NCBI GenBank assembly: GCA_003254925.1
Contig: QANZ01026333.1
Coordinates: forward strand, 1-64,000
From: Chamaecrista fasciculata
Taxonomy: Eukaryota > Streptophyta > Magnoliopsida > Fabales > Fabaceae
Direction of reading: 5' to 3'
Length of the DNA stretch: 64,000 nucleotides
Each line of letters begins with the position of its first letter. Position 1 is the stretch's first letter. Both the position numbers and the translations under genes were made by a program. Under the pieces are notes generated by a model. It saw only the letters and a list, made by a program, of their open reading frames with translations, was not told the origin of the DNA and ran no database searches. Of this stretch, positions 11,205-23,444 are shown piece by piece.

Positions 11205-12560
11205 TACGAAGTCAAGAGGTGGCCAACCCTACAGGTCCACCACATTGAGAGAATTCATGGGGCCTTGAGGGGCACGACTCGACGACGTCATAAACTAGCC
11301 AGCAGTCAAAGAGTACAGAGCTACAGACTTACCACTATTAAAAAAGACATCAACATAAAACTGAACCGTGGATTGAATGGTCCTTATAGCCATGGAAGGA
11401 TGAACCTTCGAATTTCGCCAAACAATTTCATTCCTGCATCGCCAAATGATATCAAGCCCAACAAGAATGGAGATCCATGACTCGTAGAACCGGGAAGGAT
11501 TCCTTTTCCAATGCTTGATCCACGCCTTGAACCATGTGTGAAATTGCAATAACCTACTTACCTTTAAGGAGACCGAAAGACCAAACCACACCGCCCTAGT
11601 AAAGTCGCACTGTAGGAACGTGTGAGATACCGAGTCATCCTGAGCTCCACAGAACGGACAAACGATTTCACAACGAAAATGATGGAGGTTAAGGATGGAG
11701 GAGGTAGGAATCGCATTATGCCAGATTTTCCACACAGTCAGCAGAACCCTCATTGGTGCTTTCGTCTTCCAAAAGTCCTTCTAGGGGAAGTGGGACGAAG
11801 TAAAATTATTACCATGATCTCGATGGTACGATCGACTAAGCAGATCATAACCCATAGCAATGGTATATGACCCGATGGCACAGGGGACCAACAAAGGGAA
11901 TCTGGAACAAGCCTCGCCAGTGTAGGCAAGCTCATCAGACACTACACCTTATCCTAAAAAAAAACATGGCTAATCTTCTCATGATCCCAGTAATGGTCTG
12001 AATGGTTCAAGAGATCACTTACCAACACACCAATCGACGTCCCACTAATGTGATTATCCCAAAACCAGCTCCTTATGTCAACTCTATCTCCCATCCCAAG
12101 CTTCCACTTGAGGTGGTATGTGATGATGTGGGCGTTTTCTTAATTCCCTGCCAAACAACAACAGTGGAAGAACCTGGTTTTGTGATGAAATCAGAGAAAG
12201 GGACTATATGCCTGTTTTGTACCCATTGTCGAAACAATTGACTCCGGATTGTCTAGAATTAGCCATGTATGTTTCACAAGTAGAGCCTTATTGACAGTCG
12301 CGACGTCGGGAAAGCCGAGACCACCCACTGATTTAGGCTTGAAAAGAACCTTTCTGTTAAGAAGATGCATCCTCTTTTTCTCACCATTAAAACCCCAAAA
12401 AAAGTTAGTCATTGCTCCATTTAGCACATCTGTAACCCGAGTTGGCGCCTGAAAGCAGGAAAGTTGTATACAGGATTCGACTGCATAATAGATTTAATCA
12501 ACGTAACCCTTCCTGCTTGAGACAAGAGATGACTTTTCCAACCAGCCAGCCTTCTGTTAA
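11205..12560 (-). pseudogene. LINE (L1-type) ORF2, C-terminal part, interrupted
   Basis: Minus-strand translation of 11295-11753 gives a plant zf-RVT domain: VWKIWHNAIPTSSIL, then a CPFCGAQDDSVSHTFLQCDFTRAVW zinc-binding core. Upstream, 12191-12427 gives NFFWGFNGEKKRMHLL and GGLGFPDVATVNKALLVKHTW, the conserved block just before zf-RVT in plant LINE ORF2. Frames change between the blocks, so it is dead. The 5' continuation of the same ORF resumes at 14615, on the other side of the solo LTR. No long poly(A) tract is kept at the 3' end near 11200. Confidence 0.88.
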
Positions 12561-14614
12561 TTTTCTGTTGGAGATTGTGCCCTAGGGCCAATCATTTTAT
12601 GTGTATATATGTTTTGAACATATTTATTAATTTATGGAGATAAATTAATGTGTTATCATATTATTAGCATGTTTACTATGATAGCGTCCTTGATTAGTTA
12701 TGGGATAATTAATCTAAATTCGTCCCTGGTCGATCGTTCTCGTGGGAGCGAGAATGAACTAAGACCAACATGACCTCGGTGTATGGAGATGCATGCACTA
12801 GATGCTTTACGAGAGTCATGGTGCAATTACGTAAGGGGTTACGAGTTGCTGGACATGACCCGGAGAGTCCTACATGGGTTTAGTTAGCATAGCCTCTCCT
12901 GTACACCTGTCACGATGCCTTAGACCTGAGGTCTTCATTATTCCGGCGTTGTAGTTGTCAGACTTTGGCCTAGTCTAACGTTGCCCGTAGCAGGGCAGCC
13001 ATAAGGGCTAGGTACGGGTTTGGTTGATTGCAGTGCTGAGGAATGTGGTAGGCCAAGATGGGATTTTGTCCCTCATATATATATGTGAGAGATATCTGAC
13101 TGGCGCCCTCGATGAGTCCGTCTAAGGAAAGAGTGGCCAATCAAGGAAATGGGACTGATTCAAGAAGATCGAGAAAGTTATAGTTGGATTAAGGATGACT
13201 TTCCCATGCCTTATCCTGAACCAAGATATCGTGCGACAAAAGGGTATATGACCAGGAAGTACTAAGGTTAAATCGGTTTCGTTGAAAACGATAACTCACG
13301 TATTTTGGGTAGTCGTGATGGCTTGCTAGAGTCCGGTCTCGACTTGTGAGTCATAGAGATGGCTTGCTGCCAACTTCACGTGAGGCCTGCTGGGTCACAC
13401 ATGAGCAGGTTCTGGACACCGCTCAAGGGACACGGATTAGGGTTAATTCGTGAGTCACTCCGGTGACACAATTTAAGACATAGCTGAATGTCTAGGACAT
13501 AAAGTCTTGTCTTAAATATAATCTATAGTTGTAATATTTAAATTTGTGGGAGAAGTTTAAATATATTAATTGTTAAATAGTTAATGGGATTAATCTATTT
13601 ACGATTATAATATTAGGGAATAATAAATTAAATAAGGTTCCTAAAAGTTAGGAAATTATTGATTTATTAAATTCACTAATATTAGGATAAAATAGCTTGA
13701 GGGTGGCGCCTCATGAGAAGGATTTTAATTAATAGAATTGTTTTATTAATTGAAGTCATGAGTTTGAAATCAAAAGATTTGATCTAGATTTCAAAAGATT
13801 TGAATCAAAGATATTAGGGTAATATCTTAACTCAAAATCTTTGGAAGATAATGATTTCCTAAGAGTTAGGAATGTTTTTGATTTATAAAATTCCAAAGAT
13901 AAATAGGGGAGGATGGCGCCTTCTTTGGTGGGTCCCAAGGGGAGATTTGATCTCCCATTTGATTCTCAAAGATTGCAATTTGAATTTGAATTGAAATATT
14001 AAGGCAATATTTTAATTAGAAATTCAAGTCCTAAAATTATGATATTATTGTAATCTCATGATTTTAGGATTATTAAAATCCCCAAAATTGTAATTGAAAG
14101 GCCTAAGCAAGTCGACTTGGCCTAACCCTAACTTATAGTGCATTTTCGCCTTTCTCCTTGTGGGTAGAGAGAGAAGTTGCACAACTCCATAGCTAGAGAG
14201 AGAAACTCGAGTTTCTCCAAGAGAGAGAGAGAAATCGTGTTGTCCATAGCTAGGGTTTAGTGAGAGTGAAATCAAGAGATCAAGAATTGTTCTTGATAGT
14301 TTTTCTTGGTTCAAGAACTGTTCTTGATCACCAAGAACTGTAGATTGGAGTTCCCTTGTTCTTTTGGAGAAAAGAACAGAAGGCTAGCACCTTGGTGCCA
14401 ACAAACTGCTTGTGTGGATTACCAGCAAAGGAAGGACGCGTCAAGTGGACTTCTCAACTCGCGAACCCGATAGGACCGATTGTAATTTGGTAAATTTCTT
14501 CCTTCACTGATATAATTGTTGATAGTGGATCCTAGAAGGAATCATAGGGAAGCCAAAACTTTTAATTTATCGTGTTTTTCCGCTGCGCCGACCCTATGAT
14601 TTCCCAACATTTTC
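12561..14614 (+). mobile_element. Complete family A Copia solo LTR with 5-bp target duplication
   Basis: The LTR spans 12566-14609 (2044 bp), from TGTTGGAGATTGTGCCCTAG to ATTTCCCAACA, with TG...CA ends. ttttc flanks it exactly at 12561-12565 and 14610-14614. No internal coding region, primer site or second LTR is present, so the element was removed by LTR-LTR recombination. It interrupts the LINE reverse transcriptase ORF. Family assignment to Copia comes from the minus-strand relative at 58180-62631, which has a Copia gag and a TGGTATCAGAGC primer site next to the same LTR type. Confidence 0.93.
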
Positions 14615-15560
14615 CCCAACAGGTCATCAAAATTCTGCTTTAGATCCTTTCTATCATCAATGAAAACCCCCAAATACTATCCCAATTTGTCAGTGGCACC
14701 CACCCCGAACAATTGTGAAAGTGAAGCTTTAACATCCCTTTGGGTGTTGGGACTCATGACAAAGTTCGACTTCTGTACGTTAATGCTCAAACCTGCTTTT
14801 TCACAGAACGTGTCTAGAGTATGTTTGATGAAACCCGGGGAGTGGTCATCCGCTTTAAAGAAAAGAATTAGATCATCCGCATACAAAAGATGTGAGATAG
14901 TTGGCCCTCTTCTAGCAAAGCTAATACACTTACATTGATTACCAACTTCTGCGTCTGCCATGAGACAGGAGAAAATATTCATGCACAAAATGAAAAGGTA
15001 AGGTGACAAGGGATACCCTTACCTGAGATCCCTCTGGACATTGATATTAGTCGACACTTGACCATTCAGCAATAGAGAGAAGGTAGCAGATGAGACAAAT
15101 TTCATGATACAATTAATCAAACTTCAGGAAAATTCATGCGAAATAGAACCGCTTTCAGAACCAGTCATATGCCTTCTCCATGTTTACTTTAAGCGCACCA
15201 TAGCTAGCAAGTCTTACCTCTCTTCGCCTTGTGGGTAACAGACATGAGTTCAAAAGCTAAGAAGATGTTGTCTGAGATCACTCGACCTTTAATAAAAGCA
15301 TTCTGATAAGGTGAAATGAGTTTATTAATTAGCCCCTGAAGCCGATTAATAATGACTTTAGAAATGAATTTATATATGACGTTGCAAAGTCCAATGGATC
15401 TAAAATCTCTGAAGGTCTCCGGATTTTCAACTTTAGGAATCAGGTAAATGAAAGTAGCATTAATAGCACGAAGATCACACTTGCCTATAAGAGCATCCCT
15501 GCCCAAGTTCAGAATATCATGTTGCATAAAAGACCAATACATGTGAAAAACCACTGGAAT
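14615..15560 (-). pseudogene. LINE (L1-type) ORF2, reverse transcriptase part
   Basis: 15204-15587 translates on the minus strand to a RT N-terminal region with NATFIYLIPKVENPE, FRSIGLCNVIYKFISKVIINRL and SPYQNAFIKGRVISDNI. 14677-15009 gives SPYLFILCMNIFSCLM and the catalytic LLYADDLILF (YADD). A YLGVFIDD block follows close to the LTR junction. Frameshifts and a gap separate them. The element appears 5'-truncated near 15560, with no endonuclease domain upstream. It is the 5' half of the LINE copy that ends near 11205. Confidence 0.9.
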
Positions 15561-15600
15561 ATTAATAAAAAAAATATACACACTCATATCTGCTAGTACA

Positions 15601-16160
15601 ATTCATTCTTTTAACATGTGTTGATTAATATTCCTTTTTATTAGAGAAAAATAAGTTTAGCCAAGTGTTGAATATTCAGATTGAGTATGATGTTTAATTG
15701 ATAAGGTAAGATCGCTGATTACTTATATGCATGTGAGTAAATAACCTGCAACATCTATCTATTAAGTATTCAAAAAAAGGTTGGTCTTGAAAGTAATTTA
15801 TACATACATATATCTATCTATTTAGTGTTTAGATAGTCTTTTTAAAAAATAAATATAAAAAATTTATTTAAAATATATATAGACACACCAATAGATTTTT
15901 AACAAGATCTTGTCTTGGCATGCACAAATTAAATAAAAAATATTATTTAGAAATATTATTAATTCAATTATTGTTGTCTATTTTTCTTGTTGAAGAATAA
16001 GCTAAATGGCAATGAGGGAGTGGGAGCCATATGTCGTGGGACCATGGTTCCAACTGATGACAAGAAAATGACATAGACGTCCACTTGAGGCACAACTAAT
16101 AACGACAATAATAAACATTAATAAATAATAATCCATTAAGTAACAAGCAAAACTATAATA
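15601..16160. other. AT-rich spacer
   Basis: No coding, RNA or terminal-repeat signal seen. An ataataat microsatellite at its right end is the target of the next element. Confidence 0.4.
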
Positions 16161-16586
16161 ATAATAATCAGGGGCGGAGCCAGGATTTTTGGTTAGGGGG
16201 GCCGGAATTTTTTTTAGCCAAAATTTTATTTTAGTTCGTAATATTTATCTTAAGTTCTGTTTTGGTCCCTAATGTTTGGGTTTGATAATAGAGAAATTTG
16301 ATCACTAGGGACCAATTATAAAACTTTTAAGAAATATTAAAGATCAAAACAGAACAAAAAATTATTATGGACCAAAATAGAACTTTGGATAAAGATTAGG
16401 GACCAAAGTAGAATTTTAGCATATTTCTTTTCTCTATATATTATCAATATCAAGCATTCTAGTTAGAGTGATGGGATTCACAAGCTACTATTCGAACCTG
16501 TGACCTTTAAACTAGAAAAAAAATTTGAGTTGGGAGGGGGGCCATGACCCCCATTGACCCCCCTTGCCTCCGCCCCTGATAATAAT
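16161..16586. mobile_element. hAT-like MITE with CAGGGGCGGAG ends
   Basis: The element is 16169-16578 (410 bp). It starts CAGGGGCGGAGCCAGGATTT and ends GCCTCCGCCCCTG, an imperfect inverted repeat of a type common in plant hAT MITEs. It is flanked by ataataat on both sides (16161-16168 and 16579-16586), the 8-bp length expected for hAT, though inside an AAT microsatellite. No transposase frame is present. Confidence 0.8.
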
Positions 16587-16718
16587 AATAGTAATGATAA
16601 TAATCTTTTTTCCAGAACAAGTTTATAATTAATGAACAAAGATTATAAAATAAATTAAGACGGAGTGCTTCGACATTAATTATTGATGAATTAAATTAAG
16701 AGCTAATTTATTTTAGAG

Positions 16719-16858
16719 GATATGAAGGGTAATAACTAATAACTTGCAACTTGCAAATAATTGAGGTGTTGGACATTAATTATTACCCTTCATATCTGGT
16801 TTCTTGCAACTTGCAAATAATTGAGGTGTTGGATATGAAGGGTAATAACTAATAACTT
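16719..16858. repeat. Compound local duplication with an inverted copy
   Basis: gatatgaagggtaataacta occurs at about 16719 and again at about 16833. Its reverse complement (ttattacccttcatatc) lies between them at about 16781-16797. ttgcaacttgcaaataattg followed by aggtgttgga occurs at about 16744 and 16805. This direct-inverted-direct layout in 140 bp suggests template switching during repair rather than simple slippage. Confidence 0.75.
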
Positions 16859-17407
16859 AATTCAATTTTTTGGCCCAAAATAACTTAATTCATTCGGTCT
16901 CATCAATTACAGAACCCACAATTAATTGTGTTTTGCATGGTGCATGGATCACATGCCTCCTCATTTTTTTTATTATGCTCCATGATTTTTAAATTTTATC
17001 CTTTTCACGTTTATTCTATAATATAATCATCTTCCACGTGGCATCTCCAATATTAACTCAATTTTAGACATAATTGTGTTAAGTAGTTAGAAGAAATTAA
17101 TTAAAATTTTATTATTCTATATTCTTTTTTTATAATATAACACAAAATAATTTCTTTTCGTTCGTTTATAAAATTTTAAAATAAGTAAAAAAAAAAAGTA
17201 GTGATAAATCATTAACTAAAATAAATTTTTATATAAAATACTGAAAAAAAATAAAAAAATGAGAAGATAAGTAATTTTTCGTTATTTGTATTATATTACA
17301 TTAAAATAAAATAAAAAAAGTATTAAAATTTATTAAAAATTTGAGAAACTCTTAATAAATTATTTCTTACTTTAAGATATTATAAAAATTAAATGATATA
17401 TATTTTA

Positions 17408-17540
17408 GGGTAAATTACACTTTTAGTACCCTGTTCTATGGACCGGTTTCACTTTGGTACCCTATTCTTGCAAAAGTGACACTTTGGTACCATATCCTTG
17501 CACAGTTAACATTTTGGTACCCAAATATATTTTTTTGTTA
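17408..17540. mobile_element. Left arm fragment of an M1 MITE
   Basis: Starts gggtaaattacacttttagt and carries ggtacc at about 17457, 17488 and 17517 with the M1 spacing. No matching right arm is seen nearby; a weak gttacagcttaccc at 17983-17996 could be a decayed end. Confidence 0.6.
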
Positions 17541-18510
17541 AGTTTTCACGAGAAGTCACGTATGACCATAACGTGCACAGTAAAAACACTCAAATGTTTA
17601 TTTTTCTCTCATTTTTCATAATTCAAAAGGTATAACACTCGAAAATTCTCTCACATCGAATCTCATTGTTTTTGATGATTTTTAAGTGTTTTAGCTCTGA
17701 ACTCATCATAATCAGACTTAAAACAAGAGAGAGATTTGATTAACTTCAATTGTTTGGTTGTAAAATGAGCAACCCATTTTTGAAACTCAATTTGACTTTG
17801 TTTGCTTACAATTCTAATTACACAAAAAAAATGACTCTTCTAAAGCACTTAAGTCAGACTGATCACATTTAAATTTGACATGAGAGAGATATGAACGCAT
17901 TCGGTCGTTGAGACCAATGAATGAAATCTTAAGAGAAAAATATAGAACTAAAATTGCAAGATAAAAAACTAAGTTACAGCTTACCCTAAAGATAAGTGAT
18001 TAAAATTACATTTTTTTTTTGGTATTGGTTAAAATTACATTTTAGATTACATAAAATCAGTTAACTTTATTTGATATATATCAAATAAAGTTATCTAAAA
18101 ATCCAGCATCCCACTACCAATTTTTTGTGTCCGCCCCTAGTAATGATCAAAGATGGGATCGAGTGGGGTTCGAAACTTCAATATTGGTGTCTGTCTTTTA
18201 TTAGGGATATATACAACTTGTTCCGAAACACAAACGAATGCCAATTAATAAATATATTAAGTTCATTGAATTGTATACTCCATTTTAAAAAAAAAAAATC
18301 ATTTTAACTACATATCAATTCAATAAGTAGCTAGGGTCACTAGTCACTAACAAACAAGATTGCAACTTGAGAATGTACATAAATGGATGAATGAGACTGC
18401 ACTCTCTATGTTGTGTGTAGTGGACTAGTGGTGTTCAATCGTCATAATTATACAGCTTGGTTTCATTGAATTTCAATTTCCTTCGATAGTGATAGAAATT
18501 TGGGTTAATG
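17541..18510. other. Spacer with scattered repeat debris
   Basis: Contains a short gtccgcccctag piece at about 18128-18139 resembling the end of the CAGGGGCGGAG hAT-like MITE. No gene is seen; short frames such as 18125-18307 lack any support. Confidence 0.4.
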
Positions 18511-18511
18511 A

Positions 18512-19466
18512 TGATTTAAAATGCACTTGTATCCTGAAAGACAAAATTTGACATTTTGGTACCCTGAGGTTTGCGCCGTTATCACATTGGTACCCTGTGG
18601 TTATTTTTCGTCAAGATTTAACGGAAAATTGTTAGCACTTTTGCAAACATTACAAAATGCCCTCAAATAGTTTCAAAATTTTCAAAAACGTCCCTAGATC
18701 ATAATATTTGATGACTAAAATGAAAATTACAAAAAATTTTTGGGGTCAAAATGTAATTATGAAAAATAATGGAAAAAGAATAAAATTACATATTAGTCTT
18801 AAATCTGGTAAATAAAATGCAGTTTAGTCCCAAAACTGTGTGATTTGATGGTGAGAAGATAAACTTTATAAATTTTTGCAAAAATTACATAATGCCCCCA
18901 AATAGTTTCAAAATTTACAAAAAAAAAGTCCCTAGATCATGCTTTTTGAGGAATAAAATAAAAATTATAAAAAAAATTTTGGGGGTCAAAATGTACTTTT
19001 GGAAAATAGAAAAAAGGAGATAATTACATATCAGTCCTAAATTTGGAAAATAAATGCAATTTAGTCCTACCCATATTCAAATACAACTACTTAAATGAAA
19101 TTTTGAAAGTAAACTTGAATAATTTGAAGAATATTGCCATGAATTAATTTACAAATCAAATAATTAATATTTAGTTTCACTTCATCAATTCTTTTAGTTT
19201 CTTGTGTTTTAATTCGTTTTACCAAAGGGAGAAGACCTAAACACACAAAAAAAATCTTGTTGAAGAGTGAAATATGATTTAAGCAATAATAGAAACTAAC
19301 AGATAAGATGTAGTAGAAATTGACGTCTAAGATTGAGCCATGTCATCACTTTTTGTTAAATCTTGATGGAAAATAATCATAGGGTACCAAAGTGCTAACG
19401 ACGCAAAACCTCAGGGTACCAAAGTGTCAAATTTTGTCTTTCAGGGTACCAAAGTGCATTTTACCC
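18512..19466. mobile_element. Large M1-type MITE with GGTACC arms and duplicated interior
   Basis: The left arm starts near tttaaaatgcacttgtatcc and has ggtacc at 18558 and 18589. The right end agggtaccaaagtgcatttt with accc at 19465 is its complement. Inside, two similar blocks (about 18650-18840 and 18870-19070) share tgccctcaaatagtttcaaa or tgcccccaaatagtttcaaa and gtccctagatcat, so the interior is a direct duplication of about 220 bp. Borders are approximate and no clean target duplication was found. Confidence 0.7.
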
Positions 19467-19779
19467 TTTAAATAATAATATTATTAGAGTATTTGTAAAA
19501 TTAATTTATTGGGTTTCAATATATATATTTAATTATCAAACTTAATATATATAGATTAATTTAGGTTGTGGTTTAGATTTGGAAGTTGTTGGAGATAATA
19601 AAAGTGTCATATTAATGGAATAAGAGAAAGTTTACGGGAGAATGTTATACTACTTAAGACAAATGTCATCTTCTATGTATGCTTTTATACATTTTCTTTT
19701 TTGATAAAAAGTGAAAAACAAACAGAGACATCGAAGAAAAAAACGATAAAGAAAAAACTTCAGGCAGACTCTAACTGGA

Positions 19780-20425
19780 AGAGGTATTTCCAAGAGTACA
19801 AATTACGAACCTGCCACAAATTATTCAAAGTACAAATCACCGAAATCATCTTGCATTGTAACCTTGTCCTGTCTCCATCTATTACACCAAAAAAGGATCC
19901 AAGCACGAACAATCGAAAATCTGAACTTGTCAACCAAAAAACCAAAAATTGAAGCAAACCAAACTACGCGAGCAAAAGGGCAATGCAGAAGAACATGATC
20001 AATCGAATCCTCCTCTTCCTCACAAAACAAGCAACCGACCTGGATTGGCATGTGGTGCTGGCTAATAACAGAGAAGATCGGAATAACATTGTGAATAATG
20101 CACCAGAGGAGTAGAAGAAGCCTTGACTTTCCAGAAATCCTTCCAGGGGAAGTAAGAAATAAACATATGGTTACTTTGATCTGACAACGCATTCTTCTGA
20201 AGCAAATTGAACCCCTTTGTTGAAGAATAGGTGCTAGAGGCAACAACAGACCAAACAAGAACATCCAAGGGAAGGCAAAAACGAATCCTGTCAATCTTGG
20301 CTATAAGAGCCTCCAAATTATGCCTCTACACTTTGTCATCATCAACAAAGACACCCAGGTACCTTCCTAACTTATTAGAGACATTACAACCCATAAGATT
20401 GCTGCACTCTTCCGTAATGGTGTAT
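19780..20425 (-). pseudogene. LINE (L1-type) ORF2 C-terminal fragment
   Basis: Minus-strand frames give a YLGVFVDDDK block near 20345, then a run resembling the region before zf-RVT, then FWKVKAS, and a zinc-binding core with GCLFCEEEEDSIDHVLLHCPFARVVWFASIFGF (about 19920-20040). This is the same domain order as the LINE at 11205-15560, but it is only the last part of ORF2 and has at least one stop and two frame changes. It is 5'-truncated at about 20425, where the duplicated non-LINE segment begins. Confidence 0.83.
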
Positions 20426-21170
20426 TAGTTTTCTATTATAATTTCCAAAGAAAATCAAAAGGAAATGGAGGTGAGGAATTTCAGTGTTTGAGAGAGTCGA
20501 AACTTGGAGAAACCTGAACGTGGATGCTCGGTTTTTTTTCTCTCAACCGAAAATCCTCCATGGAAGTTGCGAGAAAGATTAATCGGGGACTAAACCGTAC
20601 TTGAAAAAAAGTTTTTGTGGGTCATTTTGGTACCCATATTTTTGACAAACCTTTGTTTCCTGGTACAAATAGTGATAAGAACCCTTGTTGTTGCAATCCT
20701 ATGCGAATTAGTCCTCATCTTTTTAGAGAAAAGGATTGTAATGCAAAAGACAAGAGTTCAAGGGTTCAAAATTGCAGTTTTTCCCATTTTGATTTCTGCA
20801 CATCCTAGCTTTTTTATTTCTTTTTCTTTTTCTTTTCCTTTTCGTTTCTGTACCTCTTCTTTCAAAAATAAAACTTTTTTATTATTTTCTTTTTTTTTCA
20901 TTCTTTATTTTGTCAAAAATTTTGTTCTTGTTTTATAAAAAAAATTGAAAAATTGAGCAAGCCTAAATTTTAAAAATGAGAAAAATTAATGAAATAGGTA
21001 TTAAAAATTCTTCAGGATTTAAATCAAAACAAAAACAATTTCAAAATCAATTTTCACCATGAGTTTTCTTTAATCAAATTTCAGATTTTTCTTTAAAAAA
21101 TTTAAAAATGGTTTTAAAAAATATAACATTTTTCCTTTCGAATTAGGAGAGCTTTAATTCTTTGACCGGG
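20425..21170. repeat. Dispersed direct repeat, copy A
   Basis: From ttttctattataatttccaa to ttgaccgggtacgtaggtctta this stretch matches 24999-25925 almost colinearly, with words such as aaccgtacttgaaaaaa, gggtcattttggtaccca and tcaagggttcaaaa. Copy B has about 130 extra bases after ttctctcgg. I see no coding capacity conserved between the copies. Its nature (unclassified transposon, or a LINE/LTR remnant) is open. Confidence 0.75.
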
Positions 21171-21815
21171 TACGTAGGTCTTAGACTCTTAGATTGTGTG
21201 TTAATGCCGGGAGGCAGAGCTATTAGTATCTTTGCTCTATTTCTTTGTATTCGAAGCTCACTCGCGAGTTTGTGTGTGGTAGCCAGAACTGCGAAAAACA
21301 GAGATTGCAAATACCACTTCGCTAAAGATGACAAACTTTCTGGATTGTTTTGTAATTAGTTAGGGACTCGTGTGAAATAAAAATCTTAAGATAATGGAGG
21401 ATTTTTAAATAATAGAAACTCAAAGACCTTAAAACAAAAAAGAAGTAGGGGTTGAGGTATAATTGACTCAAATATGAAACATTAATGATATAATTAAACA
21501 AAAAGACGTTAGAGATATTACTGAAAATGACCCCATACGTTAAAGTATCACCATTACTTTTGTCAAACTTAAATTAAGACCATCAAATTTAAAAAATGAA
21601 GATTGTGATATCACAAATTTTATAGACTTTTTTTTTAAAAAAAAAACACTTATATACAAAAAGAAACTCAAGAATTGTGATTTAATAATCATTAGTTTAT
21701 ACATCTGACATCAACGTACATAATAATTGGGAAAACTTCAATTGATTCGGGCTGTTTTTAGTTTTTTTGTTGAAAATTTTCAAGCCATGGTCAATCAAGC
21801 CATTTTTATAAAGTC
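21171..21815. other. Spacer
   Basis: Includes short MITE debris at about 21455-21570 (ttgaggtataattgactcaaa, gaaaatgaccccatacgtt). No gene seen. Confidence 0.35.
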
Positions 21816-21817
21816 CA

Positions 21818-22131
21818 AAGTCCTATTTTGGTCTCTCTGTTATGCTCATTGTTCCAAATAGGTCCCTCAGTTATTTTTCGTTCCATATTGGTCCCTCAGT
21901 TATCCAAAACTTGTCAAAGTTGGTCCCTCTAACGTTTTCCATCCATTTTTCCGTTAAAAAAAATAGGAAAAATAAACTTTCATCCCCAAAGTTTTATTTT
22001 CTTATATTAAGGTCCTTTTCTTTTTATAATAGGATCAAACCGTAAGAAAATAAAATAAATTAAGATTTTAAGTGAATTTGCCCAAAAACAAAAAATTTTC
22101 TCTCCCTCTCGAACACCACTCTCTCTCTCTC
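21818..22131. mobile_element. Left part of a GGTCC-type MITE cut by an assembly gap
   Basis: Begins aaagtcctattttggtctct and repeats ggtccctcagttat-like units at 21860, 21891 and 21921, about 30 bp apart, like the arms of the other MITEs here. The right arm is not visible because sequence stops at 22131 in a CT tract before a run of N. Confidence 0.55.
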
Positions 22132-22849
22132 NNNNNNNNNNNNNNNNNNNNNNNNNNNNNNNNNNNNNNNNNNNNNNNNNNNNNNNNNNNNNNNNNNNNN
22201 NNNNNNNNNNNNNNNNNNNNNNNNNNNNNNNNNNNNNNNNNNNNNNNNNNNNNNNNNNNNNNNNNNNNNNNNNNNNNNNNNNNNNNNNNNNNNNNNNNNN
22301 NNNNNNNNNNNNNNNNNNNNNNNNNNNNNNNNNNNNNNNNNNNNNNNNNNNNNNNNNNNNNNNNNNNNNNNNNNNNNNNNNNNNNNNNNNNNNNNNNNNN
22401 NNNNNNNNNNNNNNNNNNNNNNNNNNNNNNNNNNNNNNNNNNNNNNNNNNNNNNNNNNNNNNNNNNNNNNNNNNNNNNNNNNNNNNNNNNNNNNNNNNNN
22501 NNNNNNNNNNNNNNNNNNNNNNNNNNNNNNNNNNNNNNNNNNNNNNNNNNNNNNNNNNNNNNNNNNNNNNNNNNNNNNNNNNNNNNNNNNNNNNNNNNNN
22601 NNNNNNNNNNNNNNNNNNNNNNNNNNNNNNNNNNNNNNNNNNNNNNNNNNNNNNNNNNNNNNNNNNNNNNNNNNNNNNNNNNNNNNNNNNNNNNNNNNNN
22701 NNNNNNNNNNNNNNNNNNNNNNNNNNNNNNNNNNNNNNNNNNNNNNNNNNNNNNNNNNNNNNNNNNNNNNNNNNNNNNNNNNNNNNNNNNNNNNNNNNNN
22801 NNNNNNNNNNNNNNNNNNNNNNNNNNNNNNNNNNNNNNNNNNNNNNNNN
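22132..22849. other. Assembly gap (718 N)
   Basis: Unsequenced bases. The left edge is a CT microsatellite and the right edge a poly(A) run, so the gap probably reflects a low-complexity stretch. Confidence 0.99.
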
Positions 22850-23430
22850 AAAAAAAAAAACATGTGGAACTTGATAATGGGCTAAGTGTTTAGATAATGA
22901 GAGGGAGAAAGTAGTGATGAGATTTAAGAAAGTGAAAATTTATTATTTGGTCTTTTAATTTTCACACTTCTAACGATTTAGTCATTGAATAATAAAAATA
23001 TATTATTTAGTAACTGAATAACTACAAATATCAAATCAAACATTACATACATATTTCCGTGCCCTAATATATATATATATATATATAGAAGTTGGGCATT
23101 TCCCACGGTGCAGTTTCATTTTCCTCGCCGAAACCTCCCTCCTTCACAATTTTCAGTAAAACTATTTCTTTTGGAAAGAACAAAAAAAACAAAAGTAAAA
23201 CTATTTTTTCAATTATTTAATCAATGTTTTGGCCCATTATTATTTTTTTTCGACCTGAAGTTTTGGCCCATTATATAACTTACCTTCTTCAACTTCTTTT
23301 ATTTTATTTTTTTTTATTTTTGGCCAACTTCAACTTCAACTTCTTTTACTTGCATCTCCACATTTTCTAATTTTTTTTATTTTATTTTAATATTGATTCA
23401 ATATTTATTAATATAATTTATTTTACTATT
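22850..23430. other. Low-complexity spacer
   Basis: Poly(A), an AT microsatellite at about 23067-23086 and T-rich tracts. No gene seen. Confidence 0.4.
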
Positions 23431-23444
23431 GATAAACTAGAAAA

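Noticed and set aside
22060..22893. Long frames on both strands with X residues
   Set aside because: They are open only because they run through the N gap.
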